64,000 nucleotides of DNA from Pontederia crassipes (lineage: Eukaryota > Streptophyta > Magnoliopsida > Commelinales > Pontederiaceae): positions 4,079,501 to 4,143,500 of the forward strand of contig CM060195.1 in NCBI GenBank assembly GCA_030549335.1, given 5' to 3'. Both the position numbers and the translations under genes were made by a program. A model generated the notes under the pieces. That model was not told the DNA's origin and searched no databases. It worked only from the letters and a program-made list of their open reading frames with translations. How positions within the stretch are numbered: the stretch's first letter is position 1; each line of letters begins with the position of its first letter. This document shows positions 24,201 through 37,375 of this stretch, one piece after another.

Positions 24201-27200
24201 TGGCGCACATGCAAAAAATGGCAAAATTTACAAAAGGTAGGAGTTGATATATGTGGTAAATCGAATGAACAAAAAAAAGGAAAAATGGATATGGTGGTAT
24301 GCCAATTATTTGAGCGAGGAGGGAGAAAGAAAACTAAAGAGGGTGACAAGGGAAGAAAGAAAAGATAGATGGTTGTTGCCTCCTAGGAGCGCTAACTAGA
24401 CTACCTAGTTTTCAATTTACCAGGAAAGAACTTGAATTTAGAATTAAATATAGGGCTTGATCACCAACACTGAAATGTCTTCGGAGGATTTTTTTTGTCG
24501 TGCCATCGCATTGACTTCTCCTTATATATGAGAGAATTCTCGTAAGCATAAGTCGTAATTCGTCTAGCTCTGACAATTGCAGTAGTCATTGTTCGCCTGT
24601 AGCTCTCATGTTTGTGTTGATTGATTTGATCGCCCAATGTGCTTTGTGTGTTGGTTCGACTGGTAGATGATAAGCTTTATAGCTATAAGGTGTTGCTCTA
24701 ATAAATGTTTTGAATGTCGTTTGATATTCCCATAGTGTATCATCTAATTTAGAGCTCCAGTCCTTTCTAGATCAGGAGACTACTTTTTTCAAAATACTCT
24801 TGATTTAGCGATTAGATACCTCCACCTGTCCACAAGTCTGTGGATGATAGGATGTAGAAATCCTATGGAAAATGCCATATTTCTTTAGGAGACTTTCAAA
24901 CTGTTGTTCAATAAAATGCTTCCCTCCATCACTAATGACTAATCTTGGCATACCAAAACGTGGGAAGATAATCTTGGTAAAAATCTTTTGGACTGAACGA
25001 GAATCACATCGCACAGTGGGAACAACTTCCGCCCATTTAGAGAAATAGTCAACTGCAACTAGTATGTATTTATAGGCCCTAGAATTTGGGAAGGGATCCA
25101 TGTAATCTATCTCCCATATGTCGAGTAACTCCACTGCAAAAATTCCATGCAATAGCATCTCATGTTGTCGTCCGATATTTCTCGACCGTTGACAATTGTC
25201 ACACGAAGAAACAAACTGATGAACATCTCAAAAGAGAGTTGGACAGAAAAACCTAATTGAAGAATACGGGTAGCTGTGCGCTGTGTACCCCCATGTCCAC
25301 CGTAGGCTGGCATATGATAGATTCAATAATATCCTTGGTCTCTTCAGCCGCCACATATCTGCGCAACATACCGTCAGAGCATTCCTTAAATAGGAAGGGA
25401 TCGTCCCAGTAGTAATTCTTATTGTCTCTAAAGAATTTATTTTTTTAATATCTCGTGAGATCTGGTGGTATTACTCCCCCTGTCGAGTAATTGGGGATAT
25501 ATGCATACCAAGGTATCGGAGTAACTAACAAAAGGTGATTGTCTGATAATGTTCCTCGGATTGGCGGTGTGACATCCTTAGTATTCGATGGTGACTCTAG
25601 TCTGAATAAGTGGTCTGCTATTTGATTCTCAGATCCACATCTTTCAATGATTTCAATGTCGAATTCTTGCGGAGAAAGGATCCACCGTATTAGGCGAGGC
25701 TTCGCTTCTTTCTTTTAAAATAAGTGTATAAGGGCAGAGTGATCTGTGTGTATGATAGTTTTGGATCCCACCAAATACTGTCTGAATTTTTCCATAGCGT
25801 ATACCACAGCTAGCAACTCTTTCTCGGTAGTGGTATAGTTTTGCTAAGATGAGTCAAGTGTCTTGCTCGCATAGTAGATGACATGCATGAGTTTTTTCAT
25901 CTTTTGTCCTAGAACAACTCCGACAAAAGAATCACTAGCATCACACATAACTTCAAATGATAGCGTCCAGTCCGGAGGTCGCATGATATGAGTTGAAGTT
26001 AATGCCGTCCGGAGCAAATGAAAGGCGGCAAGACGTTCGGCGTCATGAATTCTGTGTCTTTGTGTAAAAGATTTGTAAGAGGTCTTGCAATTCTAGAGAA
26101 ATCCTTGATAAATTATTTATAAAATCTTGCATGTCCCAGAAAACTGCAAATACCCTTTACATTGGCAGGTCGGGGTAGTTGAACAATGACTTTAATTTTT
26201 GTTGGATCAATTTCAATTTCTTTGTTTGATATGACATGCCCCAAAACAACCCCCTGTTGGACCATGAAATGACACTTCTCCCAATTCAAAACTAAGTAAG
26301 CTTACTCGAGAAAAGGAGGATCCATTGACGGAAAAATTGTCCATGAACACCTTCATAATTTTTTCGATGAAATTCGAAAATATGACAGTCATGCAACGTT
26401 GAAAAGTAGTTGGAGCATTACATAGATCAAATGACATTTGTCGATAAGAAAAAGTACCATAAGGACAAGTAAAAGTAGTTTACTCTTGATCAGGGGGTGT
26501 ATAGGTATTTGTAGAAAACCAAACCATCAAGATAGCAAAAATAATCATGCATAGCAAGTCGTTCAAGCATTTGATCGATGAAAGGTAAAGGAAAATGATC
26601 CTTTCTTGTGGACTTGTTCAGTTTTTGAAAATCAATACACATTCGCCAACCTGTGGTTGTGCGGGTAGCTATCATCTCACCCTTGGTGTTTTCAACTATT
26701 GTCATCCACCTTTTTTTTTTCAACCACCTGAATTGGACTAACCCACTGACTATTACAAATGGGACAGATTAAGCCTGAATCTAAAAGCCTTAAAACCTCT
26801 TTCTTAACCACTTCTTGTAGGATAGGATTTAGTCTTCGTTGCCCTTCTCTAGATGGTTTCACATTATCTTCAAGGGGAATTCTATGCATGCAAAGAGAAG
26901 GGCTAAGGCTTTTAATGTCAGTCATGGAATATCCAATGGATTTTCTATGTCGTCTAAGGATAGTGAGAAGTTTAGTTGTCTGTTCTTTCCCTAGAGCAGA
27001 ATTAACAATGATAGGCAATGTAGAGTTTTCGTCTAGAAATTCATATCTCAAGGTGGAGGGGAGTTCCTTTATATCTACCTTAGGAAGGATATTTGCATTC
27101 GGAGGGTCGCCGATCATTAGGTTGAAGCACGTCTGATTCATGAGAAAAAGTATCGTGGGAATCCATCATAATTGAGCAAATCTCTCCTTGAGGGTCGTCA

Positions 27201-29259
27201 ATATGCGTGCTCACTTTAGATGTTAAGCATCACTGCAGAGGATCCGGAATGGTGATTAGGGCAATGACTTCTCTGGTGGCCTCATCTATGACATCGAAGG
27301 TTTCATGACAATCTTCGTATGTTGGAGATTTCATTACTTGTGATAGATTGAACTCAATCCAATCCTCTCCTAATTGAAATGAGATTCGGCCATTCTTCAC
27401 ATCTATAACCTCTTCAGCTGTGGCAAGAAATGACCATCCTAAGATCAGGGGTACATTAATGTCCTCTTCTATAATCCAATACCACAAATCAGTAGGAATA
27501 TAGAAATTTTCTACTTTGATCTGTCTGCGAGCTGAAGAGTTAAATTAGTTGGCTTCAAATCACCGGTATCTAATATCTTACAAAGGGACAGGGGTATTAA
27601 ACTGACGCTTGCTCCGAGATCACATAAGGCTCTGTCCACTTGAAGATTCCCAACTTCACAGGGTATTGAGAAGCTCCCTAAGTCTTTTAATTTCGGTGGT
27701 AACTTATTTTGAATAACTAACACTTGCTTCTTCAGTCAGATCTATAGTTTCATGAACGTCTACCTTCCTCTTCTTAGACATGATATCTTTCAGGAACTTA
27801 GCATACGACGACATCTGTTGAATAGCTTCTATGAAGGGAATGTTGATGTGTAATTTCTTTATAATCTCCATAAATTGTGCAAATTATCGATCATTCTGAG
27901 ATTTGGACATTCTCTGCGGGAAAGGAATGGTGTTTGGATTGTAATTTCTTTCATGCTTCTGCTCTGATGTCCTTTCAAGTATGTCATTTCTCGAGTTATC
28001 TGGTAGGTCAAACAATTGAGATTCCTCTAGCCTCATTGGTTCCTTCAGTTGCTTTCCACTCCTAACTTCCATGGCTTTACATTGCTCCCTAGGATTTACT
28101 TCTGGTTGACCTAGGAAGATTCCTAGGGTACGTGAGGATAAACTAACTTGCTGGGCTATCTGATTTTCAAGTATCTTGTTATGTGCCATAGGGTTTTTTA
28201 GCTTTGAAGACATTTGTTGAATAAATTCATTCCGTTATTCTTGCTGCTTCATCAGGTTTTCCATAAAGATCTCAATTATTCATCCCGACGTCTTCTCAGA
28301 ATTTGGTTGTTGACGATTTATTCTATCCAACATCTAGTTGTGATGATTGATACTGACTTCTTCGATCAACCGGTATCCATCTTCCTAATTTCTGCTCATA
28401 AATGTGCCATCTTCTGTAGAATCCAGAGTATTCTTGCATTCAGGGGTGAGGCCGCTATAAAATGTTTGAACCACCATCCACTTCTGAAATCTATGGTGTG
28501 GGCACTTTCTCAACATATCTTTAAATCTCTCCCTGGCCTCCTAGATTGACTCCGTCTCACATTGGTAAAATGATGTGATCCGATTTCTCATGACTATGCA
28601 AGTCAGAAAGGCTGATAAAAACTCGTCCCATATCAGGATGGTTTCATGCTCTAGAGGATTTATCCAAATTTTAACTCTGTCTCTCGGTGAAAAAGGGTAT
28701 AATCTGAGTCTGATAACATCTGTGGTGAAATCGTTAGACTTGAAAGTGTCAAAGATCTCCAGGAATGTAATGAGGTGTTGATTTGGATCTTCGTTGGGTA
28801 ATCTTGCATACGTTTGATTACTCAAGACAGACAGTAATGCTGGATTCAACTGGAAGTTGTTAGCTTGTATATCCGGCCTAGCAATTTCAGAAACTAGACC
28901 TAGGACATTTGGCGTACAGAACTCCTGTAAGGGTCGTAGGGCATCAGGATTGTTTTCTATTTCTAGCTCCTCCTGGACTACTCATGCCCTTCTTCTCAAG
29001 TGCTCTTGTTGTGCTTTTTGGATTCTCTATTTTCGATCTCACTCAAGTTCAAAATCTAAGAATTCATCATTTTCGTTGGTAGAATTTGACATGCACAATC
29101 TACAGAACCAAAGGTATTAATCTAATAAGTGAGAGTGCGAAAATACTAGCTATAAAAATAAAAATGTACAAGGTGCGTATAAAACAATGATGTGTGGTGA
29201 AATCAACAGTATTTGGGAAACAAATTTAAAAGCACTTCCCGACAACAACGCCAAAAACT

Positions 29260-30752
29260 TGTCGTGAGAAATTTATATAAGTATGGGAAGCGGTGTTCAC
29301 ACACTAGGTGCAGGTATATAAAGGTCAAATCCCTTTTTTTAGAAATGTAAAAAAGTTTTGAATTTATAAATCCCAACTACACTTCTCAGGTTGCAAGTAT
29401 ACAACCGTCGTTGTCGTATAGACTGGGGCCGATCCACAGGGAGAAATTTTAGATTATATTTCACAAATACTGTCAAGAAAATGTCATCAACTAAAAAGGA
29501 GCGATTAGAAAAAGTAAATGACTAAGAAGTAAGAGTGTATTTTGTGTTTTAGATTTTGTAGTTTGTTTGTTGTTTTCATGTCTAATTAGAAAACTCGAGT
29601 AAAGTAAAATCTGGAATAAATATCGTCGCTAAATCAGTATGTAAAAACAGAGGCACGAGGGATCATTCTCACGGAGGAACTCAGTGGATAGATATTGTTT
29701 CCTTTAATATTATATTCAGATGATGATACTTAATGGGTATTTTTCATATTCATGAAATATAACCTTTGGTTCTCTTACTCTCATATTTGAACCGAGCCAC
29801 TTCACCACTAGGTGATATTAGATTAGAGATTCGTAAAAACCCTCTCTCGATTCGTTCTACATAAGGAAGTAAAAATCATAATTACACCTCTTATCATAAT
29901 TACACCTCTTCTTCTCTACAACCATGCTAACATATCGACTCATAGCATGTTGTTGATCGACATATATTTCCTTCTCGGGGAAACTATCGCATAAAGAAGA
30001 ACTTACTATCACAATGTTCACAGAAATAACAATAAGATCAAACATCATGAAAGCTCATCATCCAAAATCGAGTAAAAACATCGAACTGAATCTGAATCCA
30101 TCAAATGATCCCTCAGCGTCAGATACTGATTAGTTATACATATTGAACTTAAACTTCAAGCTAACAGAAAAGTTAATGCGATAAGACAACGTGCGAAAAT
30201 GAAGGCGTAAACTAAAGGGAATGTTCATCCTGCTCATAGGAATGATCGAAAATGATATCATCCTCATTGCCCTCGAGTTCTTTCCCTCACTTCCTCTTTT
30301 CTCTCCTTCTGTCGATCCCCCCTTATTCTTATTTTTATATTCTCTTTCCTCTGATTTCTCTCTTTCGATCCCTGCCACATGTCTTTACTAACCCTTAGTC
30401 ATTTGATCTTCGACAGATGTCCAAGTGAGGATTTGTTCTCTTGATTCCCTGCGATCTCGTCAGATGGTATATGCATATGGCACCACGTATCTTGTGGTCC
30501 AGACAAATTTGATTAGGATGTGCGCTCTCCCTTTTTGTCATGTATACTTGTCTTGCTAATCATTCGATGGGGACCGCCTGCATCTGTGCGACAAATAAGG
30601 AAATTACAAGTCGATATAAGGGGAATATATGAACATGAGTAAAAAAGTGATTGGATGGTTTGGAATTTTGGAGATAGGGGTAAATGCATGTAGTGCAAAT
30701 TGTTTTACATTTATAATCAGAGAAAATATAGTGCTTTTTCCATGTTAAAATA
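29260..30752 (-). repeat. Athila 5' LTR (right copy)
   Basis: This copy is about 1.49 kb. The inner edge TGTCGTGAGAAATTT abuts the primer-binding region and the outer edge GTTAAAATA abuts GGTCT. Confidence 0.93.
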
Positions 30753-30757
30753 GGTCT

Positions 30758-32370
30758 CCAAAGGAAACACAATACACTACTTTATCATTATTTTTCATAA
30801 CTTTTTGCGCTAATAACAACAAAGATTCATCATATTCTACCTGAAACTTGGAGAAAATATTTTGGATATATACTTCTCCGGCATGAGCCTCTAATGGATA
30901 TTTGCTAATTAAAGTAGCTTTTGTGTTCAAAGTGCTGAAATCTTCACGTTATTCCATATCACGATGATGCTGAATAGCTCTATCATAATGTTGTACAAGA
31001 TCATAGAATGAAGTATGTGCATTGACAAATGCATCAAAGAATGCATTAATACTCTCCGCTCTTTGTGTGATACGCATACCTACAATGAAGACATCATCAA
31101 AATATAATATTATCCATTGTTGTTGCTTGTTGTACATATTTTCTATCCAATGTCCATTGAGAGTAGTAAATGATCCCATTATCCATGCATTAAAATCATG
31201 CTTGAAGGCCTCTTGAGCATACAAATCTTGCATATTACATATCGCATTTCTCAAGATATGCCAGAAATAATGTATATGACGTGATGGGAAAAAATCTCAC
31301 GAATGGATCCATCGCAATGTCTTGATCAGTAATTATACAACTTGTATATTTGTCATTCATACATTCCAACCACTTTCTAAATAACCAAGTAAATGTCTCC
31401 TCAGTTTCATCGGTCAATAAAGCGCAACCAAATAGACATGAACACCTATGATGATTAATTCCAATGAGTGGTGCAAATGGCATGAGAAATTTGTTTGTTC
31501 GGTATGTGGTATCAAATACAACAATATCCCCAATAGTCCTATAACTATCACTTGCTCTACCCTCTGCCCAAAAGAAATTCATTACTACATCATCAGAGTC
31601 CAATTCTCACCTATGAAAAAAACCTAGGTCACCATTTATTTTTGTTTGAAAATAAGAAACACTAATGCATTCTTTACCATTAGTACTTTTTCTTTTTCCT
31701 CTTAATTGATCAATACACTGTTGCGCTATAATTGATTGTTCCCCTGAGTAATTAAGAGTTTTAGTAATTACCGATGGACCAACTCCATTAGTATGCAAAG
31801 TATACATAACTTGTATAGTTGCATCCGATATTTCTTTATGAGAGCGTAATTGCCTTACCTTCGAAGGAGTAGCCAAAATATGGTTGTGTTCTTCAATAAA
31901 ATTACCTCTCACTTTCCATCTTTTCTTTCACCAATATAAAAATGAGCAAGACAATTATCCCTAGATTCTTTTCTTTGTTTCATTGTCTTTCCCCTACTGC
32001 GTTTCAAATTCTTGTGTCATTCTTTAGAACAAACAAAGTTTCTACTAATGATTTTTCCTGAGACTTTTGACCTATGAGAATAATATCTTCACACAAAAAA
32101 CCTTTCAATCTAGCATACATATTGTACTATTTTGTATGCATCAATGTCGATATTAAAATCATGCCGACAAATGGTCTTATAACATCGATGGATCTCACAT
32201 GACTGTCATTTTCTACTTGCATAACATCATTACTACCACTCTCATAAACATTTTCAAAGCTGTTATAAAGATAATTTATTAATTAAATAATTATGACACA
32301 AATATTTTGAATAAGATAAGGAAAGCATATATACCTATCTTGTTCGGACATAAAATTAATGTCCATTTCC
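30758..32370 (-). pseudogene. FAR1-like MULE transposase, N-terminal and catalytic part
   Basis: Minus-strand reading gives, in order, remains of the FAR1 DNA-binding region (32370-31900; an SKVSGKIISRNFVCSKE block and HNHILATPSKVRQLRSH), then the DDE domain: VVFDTTYRTNKFLMPFAPL with the first Asp, CIITDQDIAM with the second, a YFWHILRNAI block, and GMRITQRAESINAFFDAFVN, a hallmark of FAR1-related proteins (FRS). The frame ends where the Athila element begins. Several stops and frame changes are present (for example one just before the LDSDDVV block at about 31605), so it is a pseudogene. The related host proteins FHY3 and FAR1 are domesticated from such transposases, but the long TIRs here show this one is still part of a transposon. 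Confidence 0.9.
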
Positions 32371-32689
32371 ATGAGCTTGAAATTGTCTAAACATCTTGAT
32401 CAATGGCACAAACAATATCTAAGAATAAAGGTAAATGATTAGTAAAGCAAAAGTTCCAATATTGATCAAATTAATGTCAAACTCATACAAATCATTAATG
32501 TGAAGCTGTCCAAATTAACGTACAAAAACTATTCATGCATTATGATTTACTTGTCCAAATTAGTGGAAGCATTTTGTTTCGAGAAGAAAAAAAATCAATA
32601 GCATACATGGAGTGAGAATTTGAGGTCGGCTGAATCACAGGAGAAAAAATGTAGAAGAGAGAGAAAGGGAGAACTCCCTTGATCGACAA

Positions 32690-33383
32690 TGGTGAGGGGC
32701 AAGCGAGACAATCGATAATCACAGGTAACAACGCTCATGAAGCTTCATTTCTCGCATGAATCAGAGGTCGACGGAATCATGGTTGGCTGAATCACAAGAA
32801 AAAAAGAAGACGAGAGTGAGAGAGATAGAGATAGATAGATAGAGAGAGAGAGAGAGCTCACTTGACATTCAAAAAATGAAGGTGAGAGTGCTCAGCATCA
32901 AGGCTCAACTTCATTCGCCCAGGGGGTTTCTCCTTCATTCCATTTCGTCTTCATTCGTCTAGGTCAGTTGTAGAGAAAGGGGGCCTCTCACAACACCAAA
33001 AAATGACAGCGTATCCCAATGATCAATATCGCACAACAGACCCCAATGATCAGCTTCGCACAACGGATCCCAATGATCAGCTTCGCACAGCACTAACAAA
33101 ACTAAGATGAGACTGAAATGGAGGGCTACACACTTATAGCTTCGTTCGCCAGCGATGATCGACTCCAATACAACAGCGAGACAACAGAGGTAAAAGGGGG
33201 ATCTCACCTAGGGCAGTAACAAAAAGGGGGCTCTCGTCGCGGCAAGAGGTTTTGAGTTTTTTTGGAGGGGTAATTTTAGGGATGTCCCGGTGGTTTTAAT
33301 CCTCACCGTTCAACAATCGTCAACGGCTAGGATGGAAACGTTGCACGAGGTTTCACCATTAAGATGATACACAACCATTATAC
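32690..33383. repeat. Right TIR of MULE 1
   Basis: Read on the minus strand it matches 11559-12140 and 15216-15260 at roughly 85-90% by eye, apart from small local duplications such as repeats of GAAGCTGATCATTGGG. The outer end is next to a (TA)n tract at about 33382-33403. It probably carries the promoter of the transposase gene. Confidence 0.85.
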
Positions 33384-34477
33384 TATATATATATATATAT
33401 ATATAATTTGTGGGTGGCAGAGGATAGGGGAGCTAGGGGTGTGCGAGTAACCGCGTCGTAGTCGGTGTGCTTATCATCGAGGGAGATGATGCGAGAATTG
33501 ATAACAATTAAATGCTAGCAAGTGCACTAGACGCATAAGTAATAAAGTGTAAGAGTAGAGTGTCGAACTCACGAGGAATTAACTTACCTAACTAAACTAA
33601 TTTCAGAAGCTAATAGGAGACGTCATAATTTTGAGAAAAAAGAGTTGCAGAAAATAAAATAATAGAAAAGTAAAGACTAAAATTAAATTAATCTAATCTA
33701 ATATACTGATGTCTAGGGCTTAGGATGATAAAAGAATTTGTAGACAAACTGAATTGACCAAATATTATAAGTTAGTTTCTAACAACGGATTAGAGTCTAC
33801 TCAAATTATTGATTTCCATCTAGAATAAGTCAACCTATCTTAATTCAAATTAAATTAATATTACTCCATCATGGATCATAATCTAAGCAAACCTGATATT
33901 AAGATGCATTAAATGTAGTCTCTAAACTATTATCACTCATAATATGGTAATGATTAATAGACCACACAACTAATATTCCTTCAAGAATCTTACGAGTTGT
34001 GATATGCAATACTTGAACTTAAAAGTCAAGAATCAATTCAATAGAAATCATGCAATCAAAAGTAAGTACTCCTATAAGGATAATAACTAAATATAGAAGG
34101 CAATTAATCTCTGAAAAAGTATTAATAATAGTATGAATATTTGAAAGAAAACTAAACTTTAATCGATTATAAAATAAGGTTTAACAATTTGCCTTTTTGA
34201 TTAAAACTATTACACAAGTGTCTCAAATAGAAAATAAAACTAAAAGATTCAAATTACTAAAGATAGAAAGATGTATCAAGTAAGTATGAGATCATCTCAA
34301 CATGAAATAGAACAGATAATACTCTAGGAACGTCAATGAACCGATGCTTAGTCCTCTTCTAGAGTCAATCGTGCAGAAATCTTCTCGGTGAGCCTTTTGA
34401 ATTTTCTCACGTTCTTGACTTCAAAACTTTAGTTGGAGGCCCTAGCATCCCTAGCATGCCCCAGCATGATCTCTTCT

Positions 34478-34903
34478 TGTAACATTCCCCACTAGCGTGT
34501 AATATTGTCCGCTTTGAGCCTAAGCCTACACGGTTTTCTCAAAACGTCACACCTAATGAAGGACATGTTCCCATATATACCTAGTATCTCTCCCGTGACT
34601 TATGCATGTGGGACAAATCCAAGGCATGCCTCATGCACCCTTCCTTCCTTAGGGGACTCAACGTCCTCGTTGACTGATCGCACCCCATCATGCACAGAGA
34701 CTCACGCGGAGTGGCTCTGATACCATATGTAATATTCTCCACTAGCGTGCGATATTGTCCGCTTTGGACCTAACCCTGCAAGGTTTTCTCAATGCAAGGT
34801 TTTCTCAAAATGTGTCACACCTAGTGAAGGACATGTTCCCATATATACCCAGCATATCTCCTGTGACATGCATGTGGGACTAATCCAAGGCATGCCTCAT
34901 GCA
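34478..34903 (-). mobile_element. TRIM (miniature LTR retrotransposon)
   Basis: Two direct repeats, 34478-34637 and 34728-34903, share ACTAGCGTG, ATATTGTCCGCTTT, AAGGACATGTTCCCATATAT and CCAAGGCATGCCTCATGCA. On the minus strand the 5' LTR (right copy) is followed after two bases by TGGTATCAGAGCCA (34712-34725), the initiator tRNA-Met primer-binding site. The 90-bp interior ends in the purine tract AAGGAAGGAAGGG (34638-34650), directly before the other LTR. This is the complete layout of a TRIM, which has no genes. The target duplication of the TRIM itself was not found on the right side. Confidence 0.8.
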
Positions 34904-37139
34904 CCATGTAAATGTGATTTTCGAAAAAGTGAAAATTTAGAAAATTAAAGTCCCGGTAATTGTTCCTATTATGAAAGGATTCTAAAGGTGATTTTTAACA
35001 ATTTTTAGGAGGTGTATGAATTAGGTAAAATATAGATATAAAATCGAAAAATCTGTGAAATCGTGATTTTTGTTCTTCGGACAAAAAAATAAATTTTGAT
35101 TCCTTGGTTATTTATTTTTGTAAATATTTTATTTGAATCCAAATGGAGGAAATTCCTTATTTACGTTTAATGTATTTATTAAATGAATAAATAAATAAAT
35201 GAAAAATGCAAAAGCCATTTACTTGAACAATATCACACGCTAGTGGGGAATAAGTCATATAACAAGGGTATTTTTGGAACAATGGCTTCCACCAGCTGAA
35301 GTAGGTTCCCCTTCCTTCTAATACTTATCATTTTTAACTTTTACTATATTTCTCTGCCCTTCTCACCACTTTGGCCGAACACCTAAGGCAAGAGCAAAAA
35401 CATACATAAATTGTTGAAGGAATTAGAGAAAGAGAAGGGCAAACTAGGATTTTAGATTTTGGTAAGTTCCTACATTTTCTTTGGATTTCAACTGCATAAT
35501 TCCTAATTAGGGTTTCTACGAACTTGTCTCATCTATTCATTTTCGTATTTTACTTGAACATGGGGCAAAACTCATGTTGTTCATGGGTAAGATTAACCCT
35601 AGCCATGTTCAATTGGTATCCAAATTTTTAGCTACATAATTCCATGCCTTCGGATAATTCAAAAATTATGAAATTTATACTTTTGATCCCCTCTGAGTCT
35701 ACATTCATTTGGCTTTGGAATCAAGTTAATATGATGTCTGTAGAGAAAGTTATGTTCTTATCTTTAAGGTACTATCACTCTGTCTTTCGAAACTATGACC
35801 CAATTTTCTAAATTATGGATTAAATCCAATATGTCATTGAATTATTTGATAATTTAGGGTGTTATAGACACTGAGATTAAGTTTCAACTAAAATTGAAAT
35901 CGCTAGAAAATAATATTGGTAGGGAAAGCTATAAATATTTCACCGAGCCTCACTTGGTCTGTTTGGATGAAATATAGGGCATATTGTGCTAGTACTTGTT
36001 GAATTTATTATGATCAGTACAAATAGATATAAATTCAAGTAATTTTATGAGTTTCACCTTAGGAGGTCTATTATATGGTAAAATTAAAAGTACCAGAATA
36101 GGGAATGTTTATTATTTTATATAAATCATAAAAGTAAGGTTATTCAGTCTGTGAGAACATAGAAACAACATAAAAGCTATGCTGAATGTTGATTTTCATG
36201 AGAAAAAACCATAACGAAATAGGATATGAAACTTTTACAGATTAATTTCTTTGTAATATGGAACTAAAGAAAATTATAATGACGTCATTTGTTATGTATA
36301 TCAGAAGTTGTGGATTTTTCTTTATTATGTGTGCAATCTGTCATAATATTAGGTCAATTTTTATGTTAAATAGTTACTTAAGTTATAAGAGTAAATACTT
36401 AAGGTTCATATACCTTTGCAATTAATTATGTTTCATATGTGATAGGATTGTGTTCAAAGCATAGTAATAATGTGTTTCTTACTATTATTTTTATAGGAGT
36501 AGAAGAGTAAAGTAATGAAAAAGGAAAGAAAAATATTTTGTTAGCCCTTATAGGTAAGTTGGTTTTTCCTAATTTATGTATTCCCTTCTTTTGAATTCGG
36601 TATGACATTGATTGTTATATGTATTAATGCATATTTGATAAGTTCATATTAAAATTATGTGTTGAATGCTTGATCAATTGATGGTTCATTGAAAGAGTTT
36701 ATGTGAAATGTTATGGATTGATTATAGGATGCAATCCTATTCTGTTGGAATGAGTATCCGATATGATTCATCTTCTGATATTCGAAATATGTTTATTATG
36801 TGATGAATCATGCATCAAAATCTGCTTGCATTTGCATATATGATGGTTGGAGCTAAGTGACATATCACTTATTGCGATGGGAGTCACCTCTAGAGTCTAA
36901 TCTATTATTTTGTTCTCCAATAATGGGACGAAATAGGCTGGAGCTAAGTGTCATGCAGAGCTAAGTGCTACATCGTGAGGAGTAGCGATGGGAGCCACCT
37001 TTAGAATCTACCTATCGTTGTATGATATGTTCCCCGAAAGAGATAAGGTAGAATGAAGCTAAGTGTTACATCGCTGATCACGATGGGTGCCACCTCTAGA
37101 ATCCACCTACCAACCACTAGTCAGTTGGTGCTCCGTGCA

Positions 37140-37375
37140 TACATATGGTATCAGAGCCACTCCGCGTGGACATCTGTGCATGATGGGGTGCGATCACTCA
37201 ACGAGGGCATTAAATCTCTTAAGGGGGGAAGGATGCATGTGAATTAGTCCCACATGCATAAGTCACAGGAAATATGCTGGGTATATATGGGAACATGGTC
37301 TTGGCTTGGTAGGACACATTTTGGTAAAATCGTGCGGGCTTAGGCTCAAAACGGATAATATCCTACGTAAGTGCA
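37140..37375 (+). repeat. Partial TRIM copy in opposite orientation
   Basis: On the plus strand, TGGTATCAGAGCCA at 37146 is followed by an interior matching that of the TRIM at 34478-34903, a purine tract TTAAGGGGGGAAGG, and then an LTR-like part beginning TGCATGTGAATTAG. No matching LTR was found upstream. It forms an inverted repeat with the left TRIM. Confidence 0.75.

Larger units (their letters stand above)
19748..30752 (-). mobile_element. Athila-type Ty3/gypsy retrotransposon, broken, TSD GGTCT
   Basis: The 11-kb element lies on the minus strand between two LTRs and is flanked by GGTCT (19743-19747 and 30753-30757). In element order: 5' LTR 29260-30752; a primer-binding site just inside it resembling the tRNA-Asp type (TGGCG then GTTGTCGGG); Athila-like gag about 29100-28200; protease about 27770-27500; reverse transcriptase about 27140-26210; RNase H about 26200-25450; integrase about 25310-24800; an envelope-like Ser/Pro-rich region about 24350-22240; purine tracts; 3' LTR 19748-21219. 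The gag and protease blocks are characteristic of Athila. It is clearly broken, with more than ten interruptions. The LTRs differ by roughly 7-9% over the first ~270 bases compared by eye, so it is of moderate age. It is inserted in the MULE 1 transposase gene. Confidence 0.92.
11559..33383 (-). mobile_element. MULE 1: FAR1-type Mutator-like element with long TIRs
   Basis: The left end, from TAACAATTGTGTAGCACCTT, matches the reverse complement of the right end across several hundred bases, with shared blocks such as CTTAATGGTGAAACCTC, AACGAAGCTATAAGTGTGTA and GTTGAGCCTTGATGCTGAGC. The left TIR is 11559-12140 plus a continuation after 15216; the right TIR is about 32690-33383. TA repeats border both ends and would hide a 9-bp target duplication. 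Inside are a GRF zinc finger gene on the plus strand (16115-16534) and a FAR1-like transposase on the minus strand, in facing orientation. Three later insertions (12141-15210, 17169-18637, 19748-30752) account for about 15.5 kb; the element itself was about 6.3 kb. Both genes are decayed. Confidence 0.88.

Noticed and set aside
33404-33486. Possible gene remnant to the right of MULE 1, continuing at 38575
   Set aside because: Joining both sides of the LTR insertion gives no domain or convincing long frame.
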